Under the pieces are notes generated by a model, which was not told the DNA's origin, searched no databases, and saw only the letters and a list, made by a program, of their open reading frames with translations. A program made the translations under genes and the position numbers. From Sphingomonas sp. Root710 (GTDB taxonomy: Bacteria; Pseudomonadota; Alphaproteobacteria; Sphingomonadales; Sphingomonadaceae): a DNA stretch of 64,000 nucleotides. The stretch covers positions 877,933-941,932 of the forward strand of contig NZ_LMIB01000001.1 of the NCBI RefSeq assembly GCF_001429065.1, in the 5' to 3' direction. Numbering within the stretch: position 1 is the first letter of the stretch; every line of letters begins with the position of its first letter. Positions 9,371 to 17,574 of the stretch are shown here, one piece after another.

Positions 9371-11161
9371 ATGGCCTTTTCTCTGTCTTCGGTCGGCTTC
9401 AGCGACGCGCTCGTCATCCTTGGCGCCGCCGGTCTCGTCATTCCCGCTTTTACACGATTCAGGATCAGTCCGGTCATCGGTTTCATCCTGGTCGGCGCCT
9501 TGGTCGGCCCCAATGCGCTCGGCCATCTCACCGACGATTTCCCGTGGCTCTACTACGTCACCATCAGCGACCCGCACTCGATCGAGCCCTTTGCCGAGTT
9601 CGGCATCATATTATTGCTGTTTTCCATAGGCTTGGAGCTGAGTTTTCGCAGACTTTGGGGGATGCGCCGCGCGGTCTTCGGCCTGGGTTCGTCGAAGCTG
9701 CTCCTGTCGGCGGGGATCATCGGCATGGGCCTTTGGCTGTTCGGCGCATTGCCCACCGGCGCGCTGGGCCTCGGCCTCGCGCTCGCGCTGTCGTCGACCG
9801 CGCTGGTGCTGCCGATGGTCGGGACGACCGGCGCGGTCGGCAAGCGCGCCTTCGCGATCCTGCTGCTGGAGGATCTGGCGCTGGTGCCGATCATCTTCAT
9901 CCTCGGCGCGCTCGCGCCCTATGGCGACAGCGCGGGCTGGGACGGGCTGCTGCGCACGCTGGGCATGGGCTTCGCGGTCATCGCGGTGATGATGATCGGC
10001 GGGCGCTTCGTCCTCCCCCGCCTGTTCGCCCAGGCCGCGCGCGCGAAGAATCCGGAGCTGTTCCTCTCGGCCAGCCTGCTCGTCGTCATCCTGGCGAGTA
10101 TCGCCACCACGGTGGCCGGCCTGTCGCCGATCGTCGGCGCGCTGATCGCGGGCCTGCTGATCGCCGAGACCGATTATCATGCCGAGGTCGATCTCGTCAC
10201 CGCGCCGTTCAAGGGGCTGGCGCTGGGCGTGTTCCTGATCACCGTCGGCATGTCGCTCGATCCGGTGATGATCCTCGCCAACTGGCAGGAACTGGCGCTC
10301 GCCGTGGTCGCGGTGGTGATCGCCAAGGCGCTGATCACCGCGCTGCTGCTGCGCTTCTGGGGGGCCAAGCGGGCGGTGGCGGCGGAAACCGGGCTGCTGA
10401 TGTCCTCCCCGTCCGAAACCACGCTGATCGTGCTGGGCGCGGCGGCGCAGGCCCGGCTGATCGCCCCCGCCGACGCCGCCTTCTGGCAGGTCGTCACCGC
10501 GATCGGCCTGACGATCACGCCGATCCTCGCCAAGGTGGGCCATGACATCGCCCGCAAGTTCGATGAGCGCGAGAGCCAGCCCGATCCCGCCATCGCCGCG
10601 ACGGCGCAGGGCCGCGCGATCATCGCCGGTTTCGGCCGGGTCGGCCGGCTGGTCGCGCAGATGCTCGACGCGCATGGCCGCCCCTATCTCGCGGTCGATG
10701 CCGATATCGACGCGGTGATCAGCGCGCGGCGGCGCGGCTATGACATCATGTTCGGCGATATCGCCCGCCCGGGGATGATCGAGCATCTCGATCTCGCCAA
10801 GGCGACCGCACTGATCCTGACGATGGACGATCCGGTGCAGCTCGTCCGCATCACCCGCCACGCGCGGGAGCTTCACCCGGAGCTTACCATCGTCGCGCGC
10901 GCCCGCGATCCGAACCACGCCGCCGAACTCTATCGGGCGGGCGCGACCGACGCGGTGCCCGAAACGCTCGAATCCTCGCTCCAGCTGTCGGAGGCGGTGC
11001 TCGTCGATCTCGGCGTGGCGATGGGCCCGGTGATCGCCTCGATCCACGAAAAGCGCGCCGAACTGCGCTCGAAGATCATGGAGATGGGGCAGATCAATCG
11101 CCTGCCCCGCCTCGGCGGCCGTCGCCTGGGCGACGAGGACATCGAAGAGCCCGCGCGCTAG
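9371..11161 (+). CDS. Kef/YbaL-type monovalent cation:proton antiporter
   Basis: CPA2-family membrane antiporter of 596 residues. The first 395 residues or so are about a dozen hydrophobic spans with the family's FGIILLLFSIGLELSF segment. The C-terminal half contains a TrkA-N (RCK) domain beginning GRAIIAGFGRVGRLVAQML, a Rossmann fold that binds nucleotide and gates transport. It resembles KefB/KefC/YbaL, which export potassium under electrophile or pH stress. Divergent from the monooxygenase gene and convergent with the next transporter. Confidence 0.9.
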   Translation: MAFSLSSVGFSDALVILGAAGLVIPAFTRFRISPVIGFILVGALVGPNALGHLTDDFPWLYYVTISDPHSIEPFAEFGIILLLFSIGLELSFRRLWGMRRAVFGLGSSKLLLSAGIIGMGLWLFGALPTGALGLGLALALSSTALVLPMVGTTGAVGKRAFAILLLEDLALVPIIFILGALAPYGDSAGWDGLLRTLGMGFAVIAVMMIGGRFVLPRLFAQAARAKNPELFLSASLLVVILASIATTVAGLSPIVGALIAGLLIAETDYHAEVDLVTAPFKGLALGVFLITVGMSLDPVMILANWQELALAVVAVVIAKALITALLLRFWGAKRAVAAETGLLMSSPSETTLIVLGAAAQARLIAPADAAFWQVVTAIGLTITPILAKVGHDIARKFDERESQPDPAIAATAQGRAIIAGFGRVGRLVAQMLDAHGRPYLAVDADIDAVISARRRGYDIMFGDIARPGMIEHLDLAKATALILTMDDPVQLVRITRHARELHPELTIVARARDPNHAAELYRAGATDAVPETLESSLQLSEAVLVDLGVAMGPVIASIHEKRAELRSKIMEMGQINRLPRLGGRRLGDEDIEEPAR

Positions 11162-11179
11162 GGCGCAGCTCGCTCGCTC

Positions 11180-12850
11180 CTACTGATCGATATCGCGCTT
11201 GTACGTCTCGGGCAGGAAGACCAGCCCGATCACCACGGTCGCCGCCGCGACGATGATCGGATACCACAGGCCGTAATACATGTCCCCCGACGCGGCGACC
11301 ATCGCGAACACGATGGTCGGCAGGAAGCCGCCGAACCAGCCATTGCCGATATGATAGGGCAAGGACATCGACGTATAGCGGATCCGGCTCGGGAACAGCT
11401 CGACCAGCAACGCCGCGATCGGGCCATAGACCATCGTCACCAGCAGCACGAGCAGGGTGAGGACCAGCACCACCTTGGGCTTGTCGATCGCCGCCGGATC
11501 GGCCTTGGCCGGATAGCCCGCCGCCTGCAGCGCCGCGCCGGCCTCGTCCTGAAAGGCGTCGATCGCGGCCTTACGGTCCGCACCGCTGCTCTTCGCGGGA
11601 TCGGGCGCCATGATCGTCGCGCCGCCGATCCGGATCGATGCGATCGTCCCCGCCGGCGCGTCGGCATTGCCATAGCTGACGCCCCCCTTGGCCAGGAACG
11701 CCTTGACGATGTCGCAGCTGCGCGCGTCGAACCTGTTCTTGCCGATCGGGTCGAACTGCACCGAACAATCGCCGTCATGCGCGATGACGGTGACCGGCGC
11801 CGAAGCCTGCGCCCGCGCCAGCGCCGGGTTGGCGGCTTCGGTCAGCGCGCTGAACAGCGGAAAATAGCTCAGCGCGGCGATCGCGCAGCCCGCCAGGATG
11901 ATCGGCTTGCGCCCGATCCGGTCGGACAGCCATCCGAAGAAGACGAAGGCGGGCGTCGCGATGCCCAGCGCGATCGCGGTCAGGATATTGGTGGTCGCGC
12001 CATCCACCTTCAGCGTCTTTTCGAGGAAGAACAGCGCGTAGAACTGGCCGGTGTACCAGACCACCGCCTGCCCCGCGACCGCGCCGGTCAGCGCGATCAC
12101 CACCCATTTCAGATTGCCCCAGCGCGCGAATGCCTCGGTCAGCGGCGCCTTGGATGTGGTGCCCTCGTCCTTCATCTTCTGGAACACCGGGCTTTCGGCG
12201 AGCTGGAGGCGGATCCACATCGACACCGCGAGCAGGATGATCGACCCCAGGAAGGGCACGCGCCACCCCCAGTCGCCAAACGCATCCTCGCCCAGCGCGA
12301 AGCGGACCCCGATCACGACCAGTAAGGCCGCGAACAGGCCCAGCGTCGCCGTCGTCTGGATCCAGCTCGTATACAGGCCGCGCCGGTTGTTCGGCGCATG
12401 CTCGGCGACATAGGTCGCCGCCCCGCCATATTCGCCGCCCAGCGCCAGCCCCTGCAACAGGCGCAGCGCCACCAGGATCACCGGCGCGGCCACGCCGATC
12501 GTCTCATAGGATGGCAGCAGGCCGACCGCGAAGGTCGACAGGCCCATGATCCCCATCGTCACCAGAAAGGTGTTCTTGCGCCCGACAAGATCGCCGACCC
12601 GGCCGAACACCAGCGCCCCGAAGGGCCGCACCGCAAACCCCGCCGCAAAGGCCGCGAGCGCCAGGATGAACCCCGTCGTCTCGTTCACCCCCGAAAAGAA
12701 TTTGGCCGAAATGACCGTCGCCAGCAGGCCGTAGAGGTAGAAGTCATACCATTCGAACACGGTGCCGAGCGAGGAAGCGGCGATGACCAGCTTCTCATTC
12801 TGCGTGGCGCGGTGATGCTTCGGACCGGACTCCTCGGACGCTGACGCCAT
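11180..12850 (-). CDS. MFS transporter, metabolite:proton symporter (MHS) family
   Basis: About 556 residues. The N-terminal SLGTVFEWYDFYLYG and the loop GRVGDLVGRKNTFLVTMG are typical of MHS transporters (ProP, ShiA, KgtP relatives); a second SDRIGRKPIILAG loop begins the C-terminal half. Substrate cannot be told from sequence. Unusual for the family is an extra hydrophilic segment of about 115 residues between membrane spans (about residues 335-450) with two cysteines. The start chosen is ATG 12850, six bases after GGGGAGG; the GTG two codons upstream overlaps that ribosome-binding site. Confidence 0.88.
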   Translation of the reverse strand: MASASEESGPKHHRATQNEKLVIAASSLGTVFEWYDFYLYGLLATVISAKFFSGVNETTGFILALAAFAAGFAVRPFGALVFGRVGDLVGRKNTFLVTMGIMGLSTFAVGLLPSYETIGVAAPVILVALRLLQGLALGGEYGGAATYVAEHAPNNRRGLYTSWIQTTATLGLFAALLVVIGVRFALGEDAFGDWGWRVPFLGSIILLAVSMWIRLQLAESPVFQKMKDEGTTSKAPLTEAFARWGNLKWVVIALTGAVAGQAVVWYTGQFYALFFLEKTLKVDGATTNILTAIALGIATPAFVFFGWLSDRIGRKPIILAGCAIAALSYFPLFSALTEAANPALARAQASAPVTVIAHDGDCSVQFDPIGKNRFDARSCDIVKAFLAKGGVSYGNADAPAGTIASIRIGGATIMAPDPAKSSGADRKAAIDAFQDEAGAALQAAGYPAKADPAAIDKPKVVLVLTLLVLLVTMVYGPIAALLVELFPSRIRYTSMSLPYHIGNGWFGGFLPTIVFAMVAASGDMYYGLWYPIIVAAATVVIGLVFLPETYKRDIDQ

Positions 12851-12961
12851 ATCCACCCTCCCCTGTTATGCCGCGCCATCTTTCCGCGAATTTTTCGGTT
12901 ATGGCCAGAGCCGGATATGTCGTCGGAAGATGATAGGAGACAGGCGGTTCTGAACACCGCT

Positions 12962-14353
12962 TTAGCCAATGACCCGCCGGACCTGGGATTTGCCTTGCTT
13001 GTCGGTTTTGACCTCGACCAACAACTCCTGGCCTTCGTATAGTTCTGAGCGCTGTCGAGAGGACAAAAGGTGAAAGTGGAAGAAGGCGTCAATTCCGGTT
13101 TCTTCGATATGGACGAAGCCGTAACCCCGCTCTTCAAGGATTTTTATGACAACGCTGCGGAAGGCTGGGCTTTCGGCGCGGCTGACCTCGACGATTTTTG
13201 AAACTGCCAGTCCCTTATTGTTGCGGGCGATGTCGCAAATAATATCATCACCATCGCAAATATCACCCGCGTCACTTCGCTCAATGGTTGAGGCATGAAG
13301 GAACGCGCGATCTTTTAGGGAGGGGATATCGACAAAACCGAAGCCGCGTGCGTAGTCAAACTGCTCGACTATCCCTCGCACACCTTCAGCGGCAACCTCG
13401 GGAAGCTGCAACATTTCGTTGACCGATGCAGAAGATGACTGCCATCTGCGCGCAAGCTCAAATGCGATCTCGGCTTGTGCGTGGAACTCGGCTCCCTCTG
13501 GGACTTTGCAGTGCTGCATATCCTCAGAAGTAAGAAACTTGCAGAATAGACTCCTCACATTCTCGAGCCGTTGGTTCAGCGGGACCTTTGCCGTGTAGGC
13601 TTCCTTGATCTTTTGAGCGGCGTCAGGGTCGGTGACGCGCGTGGTAAGTGCCATCTGCTCGAAGAAGACCGGATTATATATCGCTAGCTCCAGATGGATC
13701 AGCCCACTTTCAGTGATAGCGATCCGCTGATCATCAGAATATCCCTTTTTGGAGAGGTCATACGGCTGAACAAGGCCGGCTGAAAGTAGAGCTGCAACAG
13801 CACGCTGAAGCGCAACTTCCGAAATAGACATTACGTCGAAATAGGCGAACAGCGAGCTGACCGATGCGTACCGCTCCGCATCGTCCGACGTGCCGCGAAA
13901 AAGGTCATGTAGATATACTAGTATCCTAAGATGAATCAGGGGAGACTGTTTGATCGTAGAGTCAACTTGGTAAATCGGAAATATGAGAGGTTCGTCGCCA
14001 GGTTTATAGAACTCATAGTCTCCTTTCAGGAGGGCATTCATGAACCGCTCAGGCGTTGGCGTAACGATTTGACCAGTGAGATAAGACCGCACCAAATCAT
14101 CCACCTTCAAGACTGATGATGTGATGACGCGTTTTGAAAGTCCTAGCGATTTTCTCATATTGTAGTTGGATAGCTCTCCGACTTGCTTGGCAACATAATC
14201 CTGATCCACAAAAATATTTTCTATTACCTCGGCAAAGGCCGAAAGGTCGTTTATTTTTACCTTTATGCCCCTTCCTAAAAAATAATTGGTGCGACGATTT
14301 TCGGTATCGGCCCTCAATTTCCCTTTTAGATATTCAATTCTTTTACGAAACAT
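12962..14353 (-). CDS. C-terminal half of a frameshifted nuclease/ATPase/cold-shock protein
   Basis: 463-residue ORF with no ribosome-binding site before its ATG. It reads as the continuation of the upstream 14326-15846 gene in another frame: upstream of the ATG this frame gives IYSSRSFFLPTPSPRE, which looks like genuine protein. The central part is a helical region, possibly winged-helix, of unknown function. The C-terminus holds two cold-shock-like (OB-fold) domains: one around residues 332-395 with RGFGFVDI and AFLHAS, the second around 398-463 with RGYGFVHI and DAFFHFHLL. These match the RNP1/RNP2-type nucleic-acid-binding faces of CspA. Base composition is more AT-rich than the flanks. 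Role unknown; nucleic-acid sensing by the tandem domains is inferred. Confidence 0.7.
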   Translation of the reverse strand: MFRKRIEYLKGKLRADTENRRTNYFLGRGIKVKINDLSAFAEVIENIFVDQDYVAKQVGELSNYNMRKSLGLSKRVITSSVLKVDDLVRSYLTGQIVTPTPERFMNALLKGDYEFYKPGDEPLIFPIYQVDSTIKQSPLIHLRILVYLHDLFRGTSDDAERYASVSSLFAYFDVMSISEVALQRAVAALLSAGLVQPYDLSKKGYSDDQRIAITESGLIHLELAIYNPVFFEQMALTTRVTDPDAAQKIKEAYTAKVPLNQRLENVRSLFCKFLTSEDMQHCKVPEGAEFHAQAEIAFELARRWQSSSASVNEMLQLPEVAAEGVRGIVEQFDYARGFGFVDIPSLKDRAFLHASTIERSDAGDICDGDDIICDIARNNKGLAVSKIVEVSRAESPAFRSVVIKILEERGYGFVHIEETGIDAFFHFHLLSSRQRSELYEGQELLVEVKTDKQGKSQVRRVIG

Positions 14354-15846
14354 TTCTCGAGGAGACGGGGTGGGAAGGAAAAATGACCTAGAGGAATAAA
14401 TATTAAAGATATCAAATTAGAGAACGTCCAAGCCGAGCGATCGGTAGCCGGAAATAAAAGCAAACAATGGTCTACCGAGCGACGAAGGGCTTGAAAAAAT
14501 TGAAAGACAACGATTTTATAATCAAGGCTAAACTCATCGGTATTATCGATAACAAAAATTGGAAGCTTTTTTCTATTTCTTACGATATTCGATAGCAGGC
14601 GTCTAAGGTATCCCTCTCGGTCTTTCGCTACCTGCTCCTCGACAAAACCGGCAAACTTTTCCTTGAACGCGTTCTTGTCCCTTTGGTACAGCAGAGCGTC
14701 AATACCATTCGATTTCTGCTTATATTCCAGATGGTAAAGCGCTAAAAGTTCATTCCAGAGTGGATATCCATCGGTGAACAGCTGTTTCTCTATCGATGTG
14801 ATCGCGCGTTCTGTCATCCATGGGAGAGCAACGGCTTCGGCGCCGCTCGCATCCAAGGCGTCAACCTTAATGACAATGCAGCGCTCACGGACATCAGGAG
14901 AGAGGGTCCGCTCAAAGAAACGGTGAAGGAAGGTGCTTTTCCCCGCGCCCGACGGGCCGACAATGAAGATCGTCTGCCCCACCTCCCCTGCGACCGTTTC
15001 CTTAACGATCGTCTTCAGCCCCTCGCCAATGTCCCTTTCTTGCGGGTTAAGATTGCCGAGCACGTTTCGAGTGATACGGTCGAGAGAAAAATCCGCGACG
15101 CGGCTCTCGCGCGTCTCCACGAAGCAATCAATGATCATCCCAGGGTCGTCGTCGCCTGTAAGTCCGGCAAAGAAGTTCGAGAAGACCTGTTCCAGATCGA
15201 ATGCGAGAGAGGACTTCTGAACGATCCCATTTTCGGATGACGCGATCGGCGATGTGAGGGCTTGGTCGAGAACCAGTCGATTCTCATGAATGCGGTCGAA
15301 CACGACTTGATATGTGGATCGGCGATGATCTTCCTTGGATAGGAGCTCATAGAAGAGAGAAAAATCCTGGAGAATTGCTTCATGTCCCGGAAACACGATG
15401 GCCTGCTTATCCATGTAATAGGCTTGGGGCACCCATGGTCGGAAGATCACCCAATTGATGCCATCAGTGAGCACGGACACGGGAATGCCGTAGGGCTGGC
15501 AATATGATGCGGCTTGAATGATGCCGGAGTGGGCTTGCTTCAGGACCGGCCCGGCAAGCTTGTAATAGCCCTTCGACTTCGAGCTTGTCCCAAGGACGAT
15601 CTCTCCGAGGCGTTTCGCCTCGACGACGAACGCCTTCCGCTCGCCATCGCTCACCAGGTAGTCGGAAAAGCCATTTTCATGGTGAGCTTCGCAAACCATA
15701 TCTCCGTGGCGCCAGCCGAGCGCCTCGATCAAGAGGCGGGTGATAATCTGGACCTTTGCATCCTCTTCTGAACGGATTTCGGGCAACCGATCTGCTGCCT
15801 CCTTTAGGATTGCCGCTGCGGCCTCATACCCTTCATCCACCGTCAT
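14326..15846 (-). CDS. PD-(D/E)XK nuclease-like / P-loop ATPase protein (3' end frameshifted)
   Basis: 506-residue ORF. Residues 25-80 resemble the N-terminal nuclease domain of type I restriction subunit HsdR: an early Glu in the LLIEALGW helix (E41), Asp62 in SDYLVSDGE, and VVEAKR carrying E76-x-K78, the PD-(D/E)XK triad. Walker A is at residues 297-304 (GPSGAGKST) and Walker B about 427-435 (IFVIDNTDEF), as in STAND or AAA-type ATPases. From about residue 476 (FSNLISLIF) the translation stops looking protein-like, and the following ORF supplies the missing continuation; one lost base near 14418-14420 explains this. The intact product would be about 960 residues with tandem cold-shock domains. 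Probably a restriction-like or antiphage protein; no known system recognised. Confidence 0.72.
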   Translation of the reverse strand: MTVDEGYEAAAAILKEAADRLPEIRSEEDAKVQIITRLLIEALGWRHGDMVCEAHHENGFSDYLVSDGERKAFVVEAKRLGEIVLGTSSKSKGYYKLAGPVLKQAHSGIIQAASYCQPYGIPVSVLTDGINWVIFRPWVPQAYYMDKQAIVFPGHEAILQDFSLFYELLSKEDHRRSTYQVVFDRIHENRLVLDQALTSPIASSENGIVQKSSLAFDLEQVFSNFFAGLTGDDDPGMIIDCFVETRESRVADFSLDRITRNVLGNLNPQERDIGEGLKTIVKETVAGEVGQTIFIVGPSGAGKSTFLHRFFERTLSPDVRERCIVIKVDALDASGAEAVALPWMTERAITSIEKQLFTDGYPLWNELLALYHLEYKQKSNGIDALLYQRDKNAFKEKFAGFVEEQVAKDREGYLRRLLSNIVRNRKKLPIFVIDNTDEFSLDYKIVVFQFFQALRRSVDHCLLLFPATDRSAWTFSNLISLIFIPLGHFSFPPRLLEKCFVKELNI

Positions 15847-16239
15847 GGCTTTTCGATCCTCCGCCCCCTGCTTTATAGGGTGACGGTCGAAGGCGGAGCA
15901 ACTCGCATTGTCTAATCGGACGCGGATCCGAACAAGGGGGTGACATCATACTGCGCTCGAAGCGTCGTTTGACCTTATGATAGCTCCCGGCTCTACTCTG
16001 CGGGCATCTGGCAGATATTAGCGCGCTGATATGGATCGCGGGGACTGGTGACTAGGTAACGCCGACCAATGCAGAAGCCGCGACGCGCTACTAATGTTAG
16101 TTTTCCAGCGCTATCTACCCGAAAGCCGACAGGTCGCACACGGCCCATTTGCCAACGGAATCTGGGGAATGGTCGGGGCCGATTCCCCAGCCGCACATCG
16201 CGGCGCAGGCCTTGGCAGCGCAATAGACCGCACGTGCAA
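15847..16239. other. 393-base gap without a supported gene
   Basis: Lies between the nuclease/ATPase gene and the HNH-like gene. Short ORFs exist on both strands (for example minus 15993-16319), but their Arg-rich translations look like chance reading of GC-rich DNA and they overlap the 3' end of the HNH-like gene. The promoter of the nuclease/ATPase gene should lie in the first 100 bases; I see no convincing hexamers. Confidence 0.5.
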
Positions 16240-17139
16240 TCAAGCCGTCGGTGCTTGGCCAGACCGGAGCGCAGCGACGTCTTCAGATGAGAACGGCGAG
16301 TAGGCATGACCTGATTCACCGCCGAAACTTTCGAGCTTCAAACCAAAGGAGCGGCAAAAGCTGCGATATTCGTCCTTGTCGCTAGGACGGGTAACCGGCG
16401 GCGAAAACGGAGGAATGACAGAAAAGGAGTCCTCCGTCGCGACGTAGCTCATTCCTCCACGAGATCTGTAGAGAAAATAGGCGCTCTCCGAAGCCCAGAT
16501 GCGTTGCGCCATGAAAGCTGCGTCGTCGCGTTGCCCCTCTGGAAGCTTCGATATGTAGCCGCGAGACCATTCAAACTGGGCCGGAATGTTGGACGTCATC
16601 GCACGCGCCTGATCGTAGAGCGCCACAAAAATCACGTCGTCGCCGAGCTGGAAGAACAGCGTTCCTGACTGTATGTTATGGATGAAGTCAAAGCGTGGCG
16701 CAGGGGTCAACGCCCTCATGCGGAACACCGAGCCAAATGGATCGGGTTGAATCGTGCCTCCTCGAGCCCAGACCGCATACAGTTGCTGAAACAGCCAAAT
16801 TTCCTGCCCAAAGCCCTCTACTTTCCAAAAATTGGGAGAAGTCGGGCTACGAATATCAATGCGAAGGGATGCACTGCGATAGATCAGCCCGATATGGACC
16901 TTAAAGGCCCAGAGATACATGTCCTGCAAGGACGCGACATCCCGGGAAAGTCGATCCTCTATCTCGCCGAACTTCCCATTGTGGATAGCAGCCGCGGGCA
17001 CTTTCGCGTTCCGATAGGCGATCTGACTCCCGTTCGGGAGTGTGTAAGTCTGGTTCGCAAGCGAAAATCGTTTCTGCATCCAGCGCGGCAAGACATGCTC
17101 CTCGCTTGATGTCTCATCGTTGCTGAACATGCATTTCAC
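16240..17139 (-). CDS. Hypothetical protein with HNH-like N-terminus
   Basis: About 299 residues, function unknown. The N-terminus MKCMFSNDETSSEEHVLPRW resembles uncharacterised HNH-type proteins that begin with a CxxC zinc knuckle followed by an EHVxPxW motif; here the second Cys of the knuckle appears to be Ser (KCMFS), so metal binding may be lost. The rest is a mixed alpha/beta protein without recognisable motifs. The start chosen is GTG 17139 with AGGA eight bases upstream; ATG 17130 is the alternative. It belongs to the AT-richer accessory block and shares strand with the nuclease/ATPase gene, but the 393-base gap argues against a tight operon. Confidence 0.62.
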   Translation of the reverse strand: MKCMFSNDETSSEEHVLPRWMQKRFSLANQTYTLPNGSQIAYRNAKVPAAAIHNGKFGEIEDRLSRDVASLQDMYLWAFKVHIGLIYRSASLRIDIRSPTSPNFWKVEGFGQEIWLFQQLYAVWARGGTIQPDPFGSVFRMRALTPAPRFDFIHNIQSGTLFFQLGDDVIFVALYDQARAMTSNIPAQFEWSRGYISKLPEGQRDDAAFMAQRIWASESAYFLYRSRGGMSYVATEDSFSVIPPFSPPVTRPSDKDEYRSFCRSFGLKLESFGGESGHAYSPFSSEDVAALRSGQAPTA

Positions 17140-17378
17140 GACCGCATCCTAATTATGTGTAAGGGTCGAACAACTTAAACTGAATCAATAACCCGTCGCT
17201 ACGCGCACCTAAGAGTTTTTTACTGACCGTCGTCACTTTGATCCGGGCGCAGCGCATTGGAGGCGATAGAGAAACGAGTGACTGTCAGAGTCAAAAGATC
17301 ACCTCCAAAACGACGCGGGTGGTTCTACAGGTAGGCTGTCGATCGTGCGGCCGTTGAAAATACGCATGAGGACATGAT

Positions 17379-17492
17379 TTAAGCACTGGGTTCAAACTTG
17401 GGCCATGCCGATTGAGACACGCGCTCAATCTCGGTTTTGCCCAAATTATCCGCCAACATCGAACCCGCTATATGACCCATCGCGAAAGCCAT
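17379..17492 (-). CDS. Possible 37-residue ORF beside a LexA box
   Basis: The minus strand reads ATG directly after the LexA box, giving MAFAMGHIAGSMLADNLG and then a polar tail ending WPKFEPSA before TAA. AGAGAG inside the operator could serve as a ribosome-binding site. The same frame is open upstream to 17720, but that part lies inside the plus-strand gene and is probably a shadow. Whether this microgene is expressed cannot be told from the sequence. Confidence 0.25.
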   Translation of the reverse strand: MAFAMGHIAGSMLADNLGKTEIERVSQSAWPKFEPSA

Positions 17493-17507
17493 GTTCTCTC
17501 TTTGTTC
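17493..17507. promoter_or_regulatory. LexA (SOS) box
   Basis: GTTC-N7-GTTC (GTTCTCTCTTTGTTC) matches the alphaproteobacterial LexA operator. On the plus strand it lies 68 bases before the cassette gene at 17575; on the minus strand it abuts the ATG of the 37-residue ORF. About two matches to the eight fixed bases are expected by chance in 64 kb on both strands, but the intergenic position and the T-rich spacer favour a real site. Confidence 0.55.
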
Positions 17508-17574
17508 TTGCTTTTTCCACCCCTTTCTGCTAAGGCAGCCCGGCCCACTCTGAAACGCCGAGCACCCCGCCGCC

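Larger units (their letters stand above)
17140..17574. other. 435-base gap: LexA box and one tiny ORF
   Basis: Right margin of the accessory block. It holds no normal-sized gene. Its recognisable contents are the LexA box at 17493-17507 and the minus-strand ORF 17379-17492, listed separately. The GC-poor first half passes into GC-rich DNA after about 17500. No integrase, tRNA or clear direct repeat was found that would mark an insertion boundary. Confidence 0.5.

Noticed and set aside
14353-14420. Programmed ribosomal frameshift in the nuclease/ATPase gene
   Set aside because: No slippery heptamer or downstream pseudoknot is evident at TCTAATTTGAT and a -1 slip would mispair; a simple indel explains the data.
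15993-16319. Possible 108-residue gene in the gap before the HNH-like gene
   Set aside because: Arg-rich, no motif, overlaps the 3' end of the HNH-like gene on the same strand and has no clear ribosome-binding site.
17379-17400. GGGTTCAAACTTGG as a tRNA remnant marking an insertion site
   Set aside because: Only a T-loop-like fragment; no stems or matching duplicate found elsewhere in the window.
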